Below, one piece after another: positions 25,485 to 33,818 of a DNA stretch of 64,000 nt. Under the pieces are notes generated by a model that was given only the letters and a program-made list of their open reading frames with translations, was not told the origin of the DNA and searched no databases. The stretch covers positions 62,001-126,000 of the forward strand of contig NZ_JAHZSS010000004.1 of NCBI RefSeq assembly GCF_019457915.1, given 5' to 3'. The DNA comes from Neiella holothuriorum. GTDB taxonomy: Bacteria > Pseudomonadota > Gammaproteobacteria > Enterobacterales > Neiellaceae. Made by a program: the position numbers and the translations under genes. Positions within the stretch are counted from its first letter, which is position 1, and each line of letters begins with the position of its first letter.

Positions 25485-27143
25485 ATGTTGCGAATCTTAG
25501 TCTGTATAAGCTTGATGTTAAGTGCGCCAGTATGGGCACTAAGCGAAATTACCGCCGTTATCGATAAAAACCCAGTACTGACTAATGAGTCATTCGTGCT
25601 AGAAATTATCGCCGATGACGATCTCAATCGCAATGCCATCGACACCACCATATTGCTTCGCGATTTTGTCGTTGGCCAAACCAACATCAGCCGCTCAACC
25701 CGGATCATTAACGGTAAAACGAAACGTTCAACGACTTGGACCACGTTGCTCATGTGCCGTATGCCGGGTACTTACACCATTCCAGCATTCTCAGCGAAAG
25801 GTGTATCGTCAAGTCCAATTCAGCTGCAGGTTGCCAAACATTCCGATCAAACAGATCGTCCTCGCGATATATTCTTTCGGAATCAGCTTGTCACCAAACA
25901 GGTTTATCTCAATCAAACTGGCGTGCTAGACACCAAGTTGTACTTAGCCGTGCAATTAGAGCGCGGCAGCTTATCTGACCCAGAAGCAGAGGGGATCAGC
26001 TTTAAGCAAATGGGCGAAGATCAAGATAAAATTGAAATCCTCAATGGTCGTCGTTATCGCGTGATCACGCGCAAATACGCGATCACCCCAACTCAAACCG
26101 GCACCATCACGCTGCGCCCTCCGATGTTTAGTGGAACCGTGGTTACCGGTCAGCCCCGAGGCTTTTTTGACAATGCTCAGACCAAGCCGGTGCAAGTCGT
26201 CGCCGACGATTTGACCATTGATGTGCTGGCAAAACCCGAGGCGGCCTCGGAGCCTTTCATTCCAGCGCAATACATTACCCTTGATGAGTCATTTGATTTA
26301 CCAGCTGGTGGGATCACCGTTGGCGAACCGGTCACCCGAAAAATTGTAGTCACGGCAACAGGGATTGATCAAAGTGTGCTGCCACCATTGGCCGTGCAGT
26401 ACCCCAAGTCCTTGAATATCTACCCCGACAAACCAGAGATAACCACCAGCTATCAAGGCAATAGCGTGATCACCGAATATGTTGATACGGCGGCAATTAT
26501 TGCTACAGCGCCGGGTGTTATTGAATTGCCAGCGGTCACGATTGACTACTGGGATACGCGCTATCACCAAATGACACAGGCGACTTTGCCTGCCCGAACA
26601 ATAACGGTGGTGGCGGGCAGTGATGAGCCAGCGCCCGCACAACTGACGCCAATTCCGGTTACCGTTGAGCCAACAGAGGCACCCACAAATCCGTTCTATC
26701 AATGGCTTAGCTATGGCTTATTGCTGCTTTGGCTACTGACACTGGCCGGTTGGTGGCTGCATGCTCGGTCACTACGACAACGGGCACCTAAGGTTGTCGA
26801 CGACAAACCCTCAACTCAGCCCGATCCTTCAGAGCTAAGCTGTTGGCGCCGGCTAGAACAAGCCGTAGCACAGCAATCTTCTGCGGCGGTCAATCAAGCA
26901 TTGCCGTTGTGGTTACAGCAATTGGCACATTGTCAGTCTCTGCAACAATTGTCCCCTAGCGACAGTCAACAAGCTGCGGTGGCCGCCTATCAGCAAGTGC
27001 TGGCATTAACGTATGCGAAGCAACTTGGATCCGATGAAGCACGCCAAAATGCCTTTACCGAGTTAGAAGCGGCCCTGCAAGCCGTACGCCGTCATCAGCA
27101 ACAGCAAAGCAAACAAGTCGATCCGCTGACGCTTTATCGCTAA
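25485..27143 (+). CDS. BatD-family protein (oxygen-tolerance domain)
   Basis: The predicted 552-residue protein starts directly after the previous stop codon. An N-terminal signal peptide (about 1-19, ending VWALS) leads to several beta-sandwich domains of the BatD family, with ITAVIDKNPVLTNESF at the start. A membrane helix near 405-425 and a cytoplasmic helical tail follow. It is the last gene of the operon. The family is associated with aerotolerance; its molecular role is not known. Confidence 0.87.
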   Translation: MLRILVCISLMLSAPVWALSEITAVIDKNPVLTNESFVLEIIADDDLNRNAIDTTILLRDFVVGQTNISRSTRIINGKTKRSTTWTTLLMCRMPGTYTIPAFSAKGVSSSPIQLQVAKHSDQTDRPRDIFFRNQLVTKQVYLNQTGVLDTKLYLAVQLERGSLSDPEAEGISFKQMGEDQDKIEILNGRRYRVITRKYAITPTQTGTITLRPPMFSGTVVTGQPRGFFDNAQTKPVQVVADDLTIDVLAKPEAASEPFIPAQYITLDESFDLPAGGITVGEPVTRKIVVTATGIDQSVLPPLAVQYPKSLNIYPDKPEITTSYQGNSVITEYVDTAAIIATAPGVIELPAVTIDYWDTRYHQMTQATLPARTITVVAGSDEPAPAQLTPIPVTVEPTEAPTNPFYQWLSYGLLLLWLLTLAGWWLHARSLRQRAPKVVDDKPSTQPDPSELSCWRRLEQAVAQQSSAAVNQALPLWLQQLAHCQSLQQLSPSDSQQAAVAAYQQVLALTYAKQLGSDEARQNAFTELEAALQAVRRHQQQQSKQVDPLTLYR

Positions 27144-27174
27144 AAACAACCGTTAATCTCGTAAACTCATGAAG

Positions 27175-27208
27175 AAACCCTAGCTTGCTCCAGAGCGAGC
27201 TAGGGTTT
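27175..27208 (+). terminator. Hairpin closing the Bat operon
   Basis: The 16-bp stem AAACCCTAGCTTGCTC / GAGCGAGCTAGGGTTT contains one G-T pair. A short T-containing stretch (GTTACTTTTATT) follows. Confidence 0.75.
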
Positions 27209-27264
27209 GTTACTTTTATTCAACTGAGAGCTAAACGAGCAATCCAGCTTAGTAAATTACAGGC

Positions 27265-27291
27265 AAAAAAAAGGCATACACAAGGTATGCC
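27265..27291 (-). terminator. Terminator of the yfcZ-like gene
   Basis: The stem GGCATAC / GTATGCC with an ACAAG loop is followed on the minus strand by eight T residues. Confidence 0.88.
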
Positions 27292-27319
27292 CAAAAGTGC
27301 TGGAGAGCTGTGAGAATCG

Positions 27320-27613
27320 TTATCGTTGGCCGAGCTGGAAAATCAGTAATTCAGCTTGGCACGAAAAAGTTAGACTGGCAGTCAATTCAACGCCCTGCTC
27401 TGTGGCTTGTACTTCGTGCTTAACCACAACAGGCTCTGACGCAATGCCATCAGCAGTAGCTTGCCATTGAGCAAGCAGTTGCTCGGCGGCTTCAGCATTA
27501 GCGCAAGTCGCGCTTAGTGTTTCTGTTGTGTCGCTATTATCTAAAATAGAGCCAACGTCAACACAGCAACATGCTGGTGTATCTTCAATTTGTTCTGCTA
27601 CAGATTTGCTCAT
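27320..27613 (-). CDS. yfcZ: YfcZ/YiiS-family protein (DUF406)
   Basis: The predicted 97-residue cytoplasmic protein has CCCVDVGSILDNSD near the start and ends with SCQAELLIFQLGQR; both segments closely match E. coli YfcZ as I recall it. The frame opens two codons earlier (MFM), but ATG 27613 gives the family N-terminus. The function is unknown. In E. coli yfcZ lies between fadI and fadL; here it also falls between them, with the Bat operon inserted on one side and the sigma factor block on the other. Confidence 0.9.
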   Translation of the reverse strand: MSKSVAEQIEDTPACCCVDVGSILDNSDTTETLSATCANAEAAEQLLAQWQATADGIASEPVVVKHEVQATEQGVELTASLTFSCQAELLIFQLGQR

Positions 27614-27775
27614 AAACATGACTACCTTTAATCAATGATGGAAACTATACAGTTGTCGAATTCGGGGATCTTGAACTGGATCAAGTTCTGATCACACAAT
27701 GAAAGCGCCCCTGATGTGGAATGGAACTCAAAAAAAGTGCGAAATAAAAATCAGCACTCACCGGTCATATCGGAT

Positions 27776-28291
27776 ATGAGTAGCAAACAACAACGCTATG
27801 AGGCGCTGGTACAAGCGTTTCATAAAGATATATATAGATACGCCTATTGGCTTTGTCACGATTCGTCGATTTCCCAGGATCTCGTGCAAGAAACATTTTT
27901 GCGCGCCTGGAAAAGCCTCGATTCGTTAAAAGACGTCAATGCTGCGAAATCTTGGCTAATTACCATATTGCGCCGTGAAAACGCACGCCGATTCGAGCGT
28001 AAGCAATTTGATCTGGTGGACATGGATGATGTACCGCTGGCTGATGATACATCGATGGATGCTGAAGCAGCCATGGAGCAGCAGTTAATTCGTCGCCAGA
28101 TCCAAATGCTAGCGCCAGAATATCGAGAACCACTGCTGATGCAAGTCATTGGTGGATATAGCGGTGATGAAATAGCAGCCGCGCTCGGTTTAAACAAAAA
28201 TACCGTGATGACGCGATTATTTCGCGCTCGCAACCAGTTAAAAGAAGCTTTAGAGAACAGTTCAGAATTGAGGAGGCAAGGCAATGGATGA
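27776..28291 (+). CDS. ECF-type RNA polymerase sigma factor
   Basis: The predicted 171-residue protein has sigma-70 region 2 (about 10-80: FHKDIYRYAYWLC, DLVQETFLRAWKSL) and region 4 (about 105-160: PEYREPLLMQVIGGYSGDEIAAALG) with a helix-turn-helix. An upstream GTG at 27716 would add 20 residues outside the family core; ATG 27776 starts exactly where region 2 should. The stop overlaps the downstream DUF3379 gene by 8 bases, the arrangement expected for a sigma/anti-sigma pair. Confidence 0.88.
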   Translation: MSSKQQRYEALVQAFHKDIYRYAYWLCHDSSISQDLVQETFLRAWKSLDSLKDVNAAKSWLITILRRENARRFERKQFDLVDMDDVPLADDTSMDAEAAMEQQLIRRQIQMLAPEYREPLLMQVIGGYSGDEIAAALGLNKNTVMTRLFRARNQLKEALENSSELRRQGNG

Positions 28292-28994
28292 CTTAGAATT
28301 CCGTCGTCGGTTGATTGCTGAACCTTACGACAACGATGATGATGTGAAAGCGGCAACCCAAGGCGATAATAAGCGCCAACAGTTTGCCCAAGAGATGCAA
28401 GCGCTAGATGATAAAATTGCCTCTGCACTAAACGTCGATGTGCCGGAAGATTTAGCGAATCAACTGCTATTGCGTCAACGCTTTAGCGAACATCAACAGC
28501 GCAGCGAAAAGCGTAAATGGGTTTTCGCCATGGCTGCCAGCGTAACGTTAGTGGTGACAGCAACGTTTGCGCTTTGGCCGAAGCCGCATGCCAACCTCGC
28601 AGATTACGCACTAGCACATGTGTACCATGAGCCTGACACCATGCTGCACTTGGATGAAAATGCCAACTTGCAACAGGTTAACGCTAAATTAGCCGGGTAT
28701 GGCGCCCACATTAGTCAAGCTTCGGGGCGTATTTTTTACGCCAACCATTGTGACTTTAAAGGCAAACGCAGCTTACACATGGTGATGGAGCAAAATGGCC
28801 AGCGCGTGACTGTTTTTGTGGTGCCTCATGTCGATTCGTTTGATGATACGCCAGCGGAATTTGCCGATGGCCACTATCACGGCCAATTTTATCGTCACGG
28901 CCAACAAGGCGTGGTGATCATTGGTAACGATTCCGAAGTCGTCGAAAGCACCAGTAAAACCCTAGCCGACAGCATTGAATGGCAATCTATTTAA
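28284..28994 (+). CDS. DUF3379 membrane protein, likely anti-sigma factor
   Basis: The predicted 236-residue protein starts MDDLEFRRRLIAEPYD, the DUF3379 signature. A single membrane helix (about 75-94) separates a cytoplasmic N-terminus from a periplasmic domain of about 140 residues. It overlaps the ECF sigma factor gene by 8 bases. Position and topology suggest it holds the sigma factor at the membrane, but there is no recognisable zinc anti-sigma motif, so this is an inference. Confidence 0.8.
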   Translation: MDDLEFRRRLIAEPYDNDDDVKAATQGDNKRQQFAQEMQALDDKIASALNVDVPEDLANQLLLRQRFSEHQQRSEKRKWVFAMAASVTLVVTATFALWPKPHANLADYALAHVYHEPDTMLHLDENANLQQVNAKLAGYGAHISQASGRIFYANHCDFKGKRSLHMVMEQNGQRVTVFVVPHVDSFDDTPAEFADGHYHGQFYRHGQQGVVIIGNDSEVVESTSKTLADSIEWQSI

Positions 28995-28998
28995 GTAT

Positions 28999-29493
28999 CT
29001 AAAGCAATGAGTCGGTGGTGTTGATCATATCAATATGATCAACACCACCGTCGTCATATATCTCGCCTACACATTCAAATCCAAGACTTTCATAGAAGCC
29101 AGTTAAATGCGCCTGAGCAGATATCGCAATGGCGTTATTAGGGAATAAATTACGACTTTCGGCAATCAAGTCGTTCATTAGTTTACGGGCGATCCCTTTG
29201 CCTCGGTAACGTTCAGCAATCACCACCCGACCGATATGAACATCATGGTCTTGAATCGTGCTGACGTTATTGTTGGCCGGCACATGAGGCGGAATTAAGC
29301 GCGCATAAGCAATAGGTTGGTTATTTTCCTCGATAATGTAATGCCAAGCAGTTTGATCGAGGCCATCTAAATCTCGATATAAGCTATTTTGCTCCAGCAT
29401 GAACACGTCTTGACGTAATTGCAGACATGCCATCAGGCGGTGGCTATTCAGCTGACAAAACTTTACAAAATAATATTTAAAAGATGAATTCAC
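28999..29493 (-). CDS. GNAT-family acetyltransferase, ElaA-like
   Basis: The predicted 164-residue protein begins at GTG 29493. LQLRQDVFMLEQNSLYRDLDG near the start matches ElaA proteins, and the acetyl-CoA loop is RYRGKGIARKLM. The frame runs on to 29577, but that extension lies outside the family and covers the fadL promoter with its FadR-like site. A TAGG sequence precedes the GTG. The substrate is unknown. A 16-bp perfect inverted repeat overlaps the 3' end of the gene. Confidence 0.82.
   Translation of the reverse strand: MNSSFKYYFVKFCQLNSHRLMACLQLRQDVFMLEQNSLYRDLDGLDQTAWHYIIEENNQPIAYARLIPPHVPANNNVSTIQDHDVHIGRVVIAERYRGKGIARKLMNDLIAESRNLFPNNAIAISAQAHLTGFYESLGFECVGEIYDDGGVDHIDMINTTDSLL
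29013..29050. repeat. 16-bp perfect inverted repeat at the convergent gene ends
   Basis: CGGTGGTGTTGATCAT pairs with ATGATCAACACCACCG around a 6-base loop. It encodes the last GGVDHIDMINTT residues of the acetyltransferase. No T-run follows on either strand, so it is not a classical terminator, although it sits where two convergent genes meet. Confidence 0.85.
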
Positions 29494-29525
29494 CTGAACG
29501 CCTACCTTTTGTAAAAACCGTGAGG

Positions 29526-29540
29526 TTGTTCGACCAGTAA
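29526..29540. promoter_or_regulatory. FadR-like half-conserved operator upstream of fadL
   Basis: TTGTTCGACCAGTAA matches TGGTCNGACCA at 8 of 10 defined positions, with a perfect right half (GACCAGT). It lies 74 bases before the fadL start in the divergent promoter region. FadR control of fadL is established in E. coli. Confidence 0.45.
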
Positions 29541-29613
29541 ACATTGCATATTGCATGCAAATAAATAAACTGCCCACACTTTTATCAATAAATAACTAAA
29601 ATATAACTTTCAT

Positions 29614-31029
29614 ATGCCGCAACTAACTCGAATAGCACGCAGTATCGCTGTCATTTCATCACTGACTACCCTGACCGTTTCAGCCGCAGGATTCCAACTT
29701 AACGAACACAGTGCCAATGGATTAGGCCGCGCATTCGCTGGCGAAGCCGCGACCGTTGAAAACGCCTCAATCTTAGCGCGCAACCCAGCAGCAATGAGCC
29801 GCTTTAATAGCCTGTCGTTTAGTGGCCAAATCAGCTATATCAACCCTGATATCAACATGAAAGGGACGTCTACCAATCACTTAGGCGACACTTACAACAC
29901 GGTATTGGCTCCTACTGCAGAGTTGATTTCAGGATCGTCTTTGGCTCGTGTTGAAACCGAGTATTCTGCAAAAGCCGATGATGTTGCGCCCGATGCATTT
30001 ATCCCAAGCTTTTACGTGATTGCGCCAATTAATGACAAATTCCATATTGGGTTAGGCGCATTTTCTAATTTCGGTTTGAGTACCGATTACGACAGTGACT
30101 TTAATGCTTTGGAATATGCCGATAAAACCGAAGTCACCACCATTAACATCAATCCAAATATTTCGTACAAGGTGTCAGACACCTTGTCGGTTGGCATTGG
30201 CTTTAACGCAGTTTACGCCGACGGCAGTATCGGTACGAAGACACCTGCCTACATGGATGATCACGCCGCGGCCTATGCCGAATACAATACCATTGCTGAA
30301 ATGACTGGCGGTGTTTTACCGGTGTTACCCGTAGTGCCAGGCAATGCCACCATTATGTACGTTGAAGGTGACGGCTGGGATTACGGTTGGAACGTGGGCT
30401 TGTTATGGGCCCCTACGCCGCAAACGGACATCGCACTAACCTATCGTTCTGCAGTTAGTATTGATATCGAAGGCACGGTCTCTTCCGACCTACTCGGCCT
30501 CGATAAAGAAGCTGCTAAATTACCATTGGATTTGCCGGAACTAGCAGAAGTAGCCGTCAACCACCGCGTTGATGATCAATGGTCCATCCAAGCAAGTTAT
30601 CACTACACCGGCTGGAGCTCATTTGATGAGCTGGTCGTCATATTCGACGAAACCACCAGTATTGGCGATAGCATCCAACTGAAAGAAGAAAACTTCGGTA
30701 ATTCATGGCGTGCAGCGTTAGGGGTTACCTATGTGATGAGCCCAGAGCTGACTCTGCGTGCGGGTTATGCTTACGACTCCAGCCCAGTGAAACAAGAATA
30801 CCGCTCTATTTCTATTCCTGACACCGACCGCCGCTGGTATAGCACGGGCCTGACATATAATTTTGATGACAAGTCGAGTTTCGATTTAGGTTACTCATTC
30901 CTGCACGGCAACTCCGTTAAAATTTCTGAGGAGTTTGAATTGCAAGGCACAACAGTAACCACGCTGGATGCCCAAATGGACCGAGCTAACGCACACATTT
31001 TTGCAGCTCAATACAATTATCAATTTTAA
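29614..31029 (+). CDS. fadL: Long-chain fatty acid outer-membrane transporter FadL
   Basis: The predicted 471-residue protein has a signal peptide ending SAA and a mature start GFQLNEHSANGLGRAFAG, the FadL hatch-domain signature. NPAAMSRF follows, and the C-terminus ends in the barrel-closing AAQYNYQF. It takes up long-chain fatty acids across the outer membrane, feeding FadIJ. Its length is slightly above that of E. coli FadL (446). A strong terminator follows. Confidence 0.93.
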   Translation: MPQLTRIARSIAVISSLTTLTVSAAGFQLNEHSANGLGRAFAGEAATVENASILARNPAAMSRFNSLSFSGQISYINPDINMKGTSTNHLGDTYNTVLAPTAELISGSSLARVETEYSAKADDVAPDAFIPSFYVIAPINDKFHIGLGAFSNFGLSTDYDSDFNALEYADKTEVTTININPNISYKVSDTLSVGIGFNAVYADGSIGTKTPAYMDDHAAAYAEYNTIAEMTGGVLPVLPVVPGNATIMYVEGDGWDYGWNVGLLWAPTPQTDIALTYRSAVSIDIEGTVSSDLLGLDKEAAKLPLDLPELAEVAVNHRVDDQWSIQASYHYTGWSSFDELVVIFDETTSIGDSIQLKEENFGNSWRAALGVTYVMSPELTLRAGYAYDSSPVKQEYRSISIPDTDRRWYSTGLTYNFDDKSSFDLGYSFLHGNSVKISEEFELQGTTVTTLDAQMDRANAHIFAAQYNYQF

Positions 31030-31050
31030 TTAAAATAATTAACAGATAAA

Positions 31051-31077
31051 AAGCCCGTTCAAATGAACGGGCTTTTT
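31051..31077 (+). terminator. Terminator of fadL
   Basis: The perfect 11-bp stem AAGCCCGTTCA / TGAACGGGCTT with a 2-base AA linker is followed by T5. Confidence 0.92.
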
Positions 31078-31190
31078 TGTTGAATGACTCATTGGAATCC
31101 AATGGTTTTTGCATTTTTTAATAATCGTTATAGAATACCCAAGGTAACTATAAGAATTTACAATTAAATGTGCTTTTCATAGGAAGTAAT

Positions 31191-31583
31191 ATGACTGACG
31201 TAACCGACATCCTAAGTAATTATCGCCGCCTTCGCGCTGCACTTCGAGGCCAACCTTCTGATGTTCTTGTCGAGTATAAAGAAAAATTAGAAGCGCTAAT
31301 TGAAGAAGTAAAAACAGAAGAAGCTGAATTAGCTGAAGAACAAAAAGAACGCCTCGCTAAAATTGAAGAAATTAAAGCCTTAATGGCAGAGAATGACATC
31401 AGTGAAGCTGACTTAGGTGTGCTGGCAACCGTCACTAAACCTAAACGCACACCTCGCCCTGCTAAATATAAATTTGTAGCTGACGATGGCTCTGAAGCAA
31501 CTTGGACCGGCCAAGGCCGCACACCAAAAGCACTTAAAGCACAGTTAGATGCAGGCCGCTCGCTAGAAGAGTTTCTGATTTAG
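31191..31583 (+). CDS. H-NS family nucleoid protein
   Basis: The predicted 130-residue protein starts at ATG 31191 behind AGGAAG. An N-terminal acidic coiled coil for oligomerisation (about 1-70) is joined by a basic linker (KPKRTPRPAKYK) to the DNA-binding domain with TWTGQGRTPK (104-113), the H-NS minor-groove binding motif. It should silence AT-rich DNA. Whether it is the main H-NS or a paralogue cannot be told from one locus. Confidence 0.92.
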   Translation: MTDVTDILSNYRRLRAALRGQPSDVLVEYKEKLEALIEEVKTEEAELAEEQKERLAKIEEIKALMAENDISEADLGVLATVTKPKRTPRPAKYKFVADDGSEATWTGQGRTPKALKAQLDAGRSLEEFLI

Positions 31584-31611
31584 TTCGCCGCAACAACCTA
31601 GCACTTATCAT

Positions 31612-31639
31612 AAAAAAGCCCCTAATCAGGGGCTTTTTT
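31612..31639. terminator. Bidirectional terminator between hns-like and DUF4340 genes
   Basis: The perfect 12-bp stem AAAAAAGCCCCT / AGGGGCTTTTTT with an AATC loop gives a T-run on both strands and serves the two convergent genes. Confidence 0.95.
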
Positions 31640-31650
31640 ATGGCTAAAAA

Positions 31651-32595
31651 TTAGTCAACTAACGCTAAATACCAATTATTGACCAACAAATATTGTGAGC
31701 TCTCTTGTTTGCCGATCAAATTCACATCGAGCCACATATTGTTTACCCCCTGATAAAAGGTCAATTCAGCAATGGGCTTTGCATCAGCAATCAAAGTTAA
31801 CGCCATCTTAAAATCGCCTGGTGTGCCATGTCCTTTCGCTTTTGCTGAAATGGGCGTGATGTGTTGAAGTCGTTTAATTAAGCTTGCTAAGGTGATTCCT
31901 GCGTCGTTATTTAAATGAATTTGTTGCTGAGGATCTGGCTTTTGTGGATTAAGCGTAATGCTCTCTCCGTTTGCCGTTTCCAATTTAATTATGTGAGCTT
32001 GATCAAATTCGCGATTCAAACTCACTGGCGCCAGCCAACCACCTTCAGGTTGAAATAAATCAACAGGCTGATCAATTTGATAACTAAATAGTTCTTTATC
32101 GACACGCAACCACTGCGAATTATTATCGTCTTTATTCGAGTTGACCGAGTCATTTAACCAAATATGACGAAAGTAATTTCCTTCTCCCAGAATAGTTAAT
32201 TGGTAGTGCGCTGTTTGCTCTTGATAATCAGTCGTGGTGTTCCATGGCGCAGTAGCAATATGACGTGATGTAGGAAAATCAGCATTAGCAACAATATTGG
32301 CCCGCGACAGAGTTTGAATAAAGTGCGCTAATTTTGCTGAATCAGCGGGGTATGAATCAGCTTGTTCAATTTGCCACCCCTTTTCTGCCAACGTCATGGT
32401 CAACCATGGTTGTGCTGATTGGCTGTCAATTCTGATTTGCGTCAGCTTAGGACTGTAAGCCATCAACTTCGGCAAAAAAATACCTTTTCGAGGTCCTGCG
32501 GGCGTGCCAGATGATCCCAGCCATTGCGCAATAGCGGCAATAGTCAACGCTGCAGCAATTGACCACAGGATCAGTTGTCGCCTTGTGATTTTCAT
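31651..32595 (-). CDS. DUF4340 protein, membrane anchored
   Basis: The predicted 314-residue protein has one N-terminal membrane helix (about 8-27) and a long periplasmic part with repeats of the type EKGWQIEQADSYPADSAKL, typical of DUF4340. Members usually sit next to gliding/ABC-2 (GldG-like) genes. None is present here, so this copy is an orphan. The function is unknown. Confidence 0.75.
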   Translation of the reverse strand: MKITRRQLILWSIAAALTIAAIAQWLGSSGTPAGPRKGIFLPKLMAYSPKLTQIRIDSQSAQPWLTMTLAEKGWQIEQADSYPADSAKLAHFIQTLSRANIVANADFPTSRHIATAPWNTTTDYQEQTAHYQLTILGEGNYFRHIWLNDSVNSNKDDNNSQWLRVDKELFSYQIDQPVDLFQPEGGWLAPVSLNREFDQAHIIKLETANGESITLNPQKPDPQQQIHLNNDAGITLASLIKRLQHITPISAKAKGHGTPGDFKMALTLIADAKPIAELTFYQGVNNMWLDVNLIGKQESSQYLLVNNWYLALVD

Positions 32596-32690
32596 AATAT
32601 CTACCTTAACTTACTGACAAGTAATTCACTTGCGCTCCGATATCAACCCGCGCAGAATACGCTGAGATTGCATGCTTGGAAATTGTTATT

Positions 32691-33074
32691 GTGAACAAAA
32701 TTCTTGTTATTGTTTTAAGCGTTTTAGTTACTGCTTGCGCCGGTGACTATGACGTGAGCACCAACCTTGACCCGCAAAACTTTAAAAACTACTTCAAACC
32801 AAGTGAAGTAGTTGTTTATAGCGAACAGACTCTTCCGGAAAACGCTAAGCGAGCGGGTGCTGTCTCTGGCCTAAGTTGCCAGGCAACTCCCCATGATGTG
32901 CCAGCATCTAATGCGGATGCGCGTACCGATGCCCGCATTAAGTCGGCCAATCTAGGGGCTAACGCGCTTATCATTGACGTCTGCGAAACAGAAAGCGACA
33001 CGCGCGAGCCGCAGTGCGTTGAACTGATCACTTGTTATGGCCGCGCATTTGTTAGCCAAACCCTAGCACAATGA
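32691..33074 (+). CDS. rcsF: RcsF outer-membrane stress-sensing lipoprotein
   Basis: The predicted 127-residue protein begins at GTG 32691, giving a short signal ending in the lipobox LVTAC. An upstream TTG would add five residues with no benefit. The mature part has a proline-containing linker and four cysteines (GLSCQAT, DVCETES, QCVELITCYG) in RcsF spacing, which form two disulfides in the known structure. RcsF reports envelope damage to the Rcs phosphorelay. It overlaps trmO by 4 bases, the same pairing as in E. coli. Confidence 0.9.
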   Translation: MNKILVIVLSVLVTACAGDYDVSTNLDPQNFKNYFKPSEVVVYSEQTLPENAKRAGAVSGLSCQATPHDVPASNADARTDARIKSANLGANALIIDVCETESDTREPQCVELITCYGRAFVSQTLAQ

Positions 33075-33796
33075 CCCCTATCGGTTATATTCGCTCCCCT
33101 TATCAAGAGAAGTTCGCGATTCCGCGTCAACCGGGCTTGGTTCCTGCTGCCAGTGGTTATTGCGATTTGATCGGCGAATTTGGCCAACCAGAAACGGTTC
33201 GGGGCCTTGAGCAATTTAGTCATATCTGGGTGCTTTTTGAATTTCACGCCCATCGCGATCGTGACTGGCAGCCACTGGTTCGCCCGCCACGCTTAGGGGG
33301 CAATAAAAAGGTAGGCGTATTTGCGTCACGAAGCACGTTCCGCCCCAACAGTATTGGCATGTCATTACTGCAACTCGAACAAGTCAGCCATTGCCAAGTT
33401 GATGGTAAAGCGGTCAATCGACTCACCGTCTGCGGGCTCGATTTACTCGACGGCACGCCCATATTAGATATAAAGCCATACCTACCCTATGCCGAATCCT
33501 TGCCTCAAGCTGATGCGGGTTACGCAGAAGATAAACCGACAACAAGGCTTTCAGTCTGTTGGCAACAAGCGGCTAAGCAACAATTACATTTGCTCAAACA
33601 AACACAACGCGATTTGCCACAACTAAATTTAGAGCAGTTAATTGAGCAAGTTTTGCAACAAGATCCTCGGCCAGCCTATCAAGCCGGCCAGCTCAGTGAA
33701 CGACGCTATGGCGTAAAGCTAGCAGGGTTAGACGTACAATTTTGTTTTGTAGAGCCCGGTCAAGTTGAAGTGGTCGCCCTAACTGTCAGCGACTAG
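33071..33796 (+). CDS. trmO: tRNA m6t6A37 methyltransferase TrmO
   Basis: The predicted 241-residue protein starts MTPIGYIRSPYQEKFAIPRQPGL, and ASRSTFRPNSIGMS is the conserved SAM-binding beta-barrel (TsaA/YaeB) signature. It N6-methylates t6A at position 37 of some tRNAs for ACY codons. The ATG overlaps the rcsF stop (ATGA). Confidence 0.95.
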   Translation: MTPIGYIRSPYQEKFAIPRQPGLVPAASGYCDLIGEFGQPETVRGLEQFSHIWVLFEFHAHRDRDWQPLVRPPRLGGNKKVGVFASRSTFRPNSIGMSLLQLEQVSHCQVDGKAVNRLTVCGLDLLDGTPILDIKPYLPYAESLPQADAGYAEDKPTTRLSVCWQQAAKQQLHLLKQTQRDLPQLNLEQLIEQVLQQDPRPAYQAGQLSERRYGVKLAGLDVQFCFVEPGQVEVVALTVSD

Positions 33797-33818
33797 CGGT
33801 TGGTTCGTCATTGCCTGG

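Noticed and set aside
24916-25539. 207-residue frame antisense to the BatB/C tail
   Set aside because: It is a composition effect of the Gln/Asp-rich low-complexity region and has no family content or ribosome-binding site.
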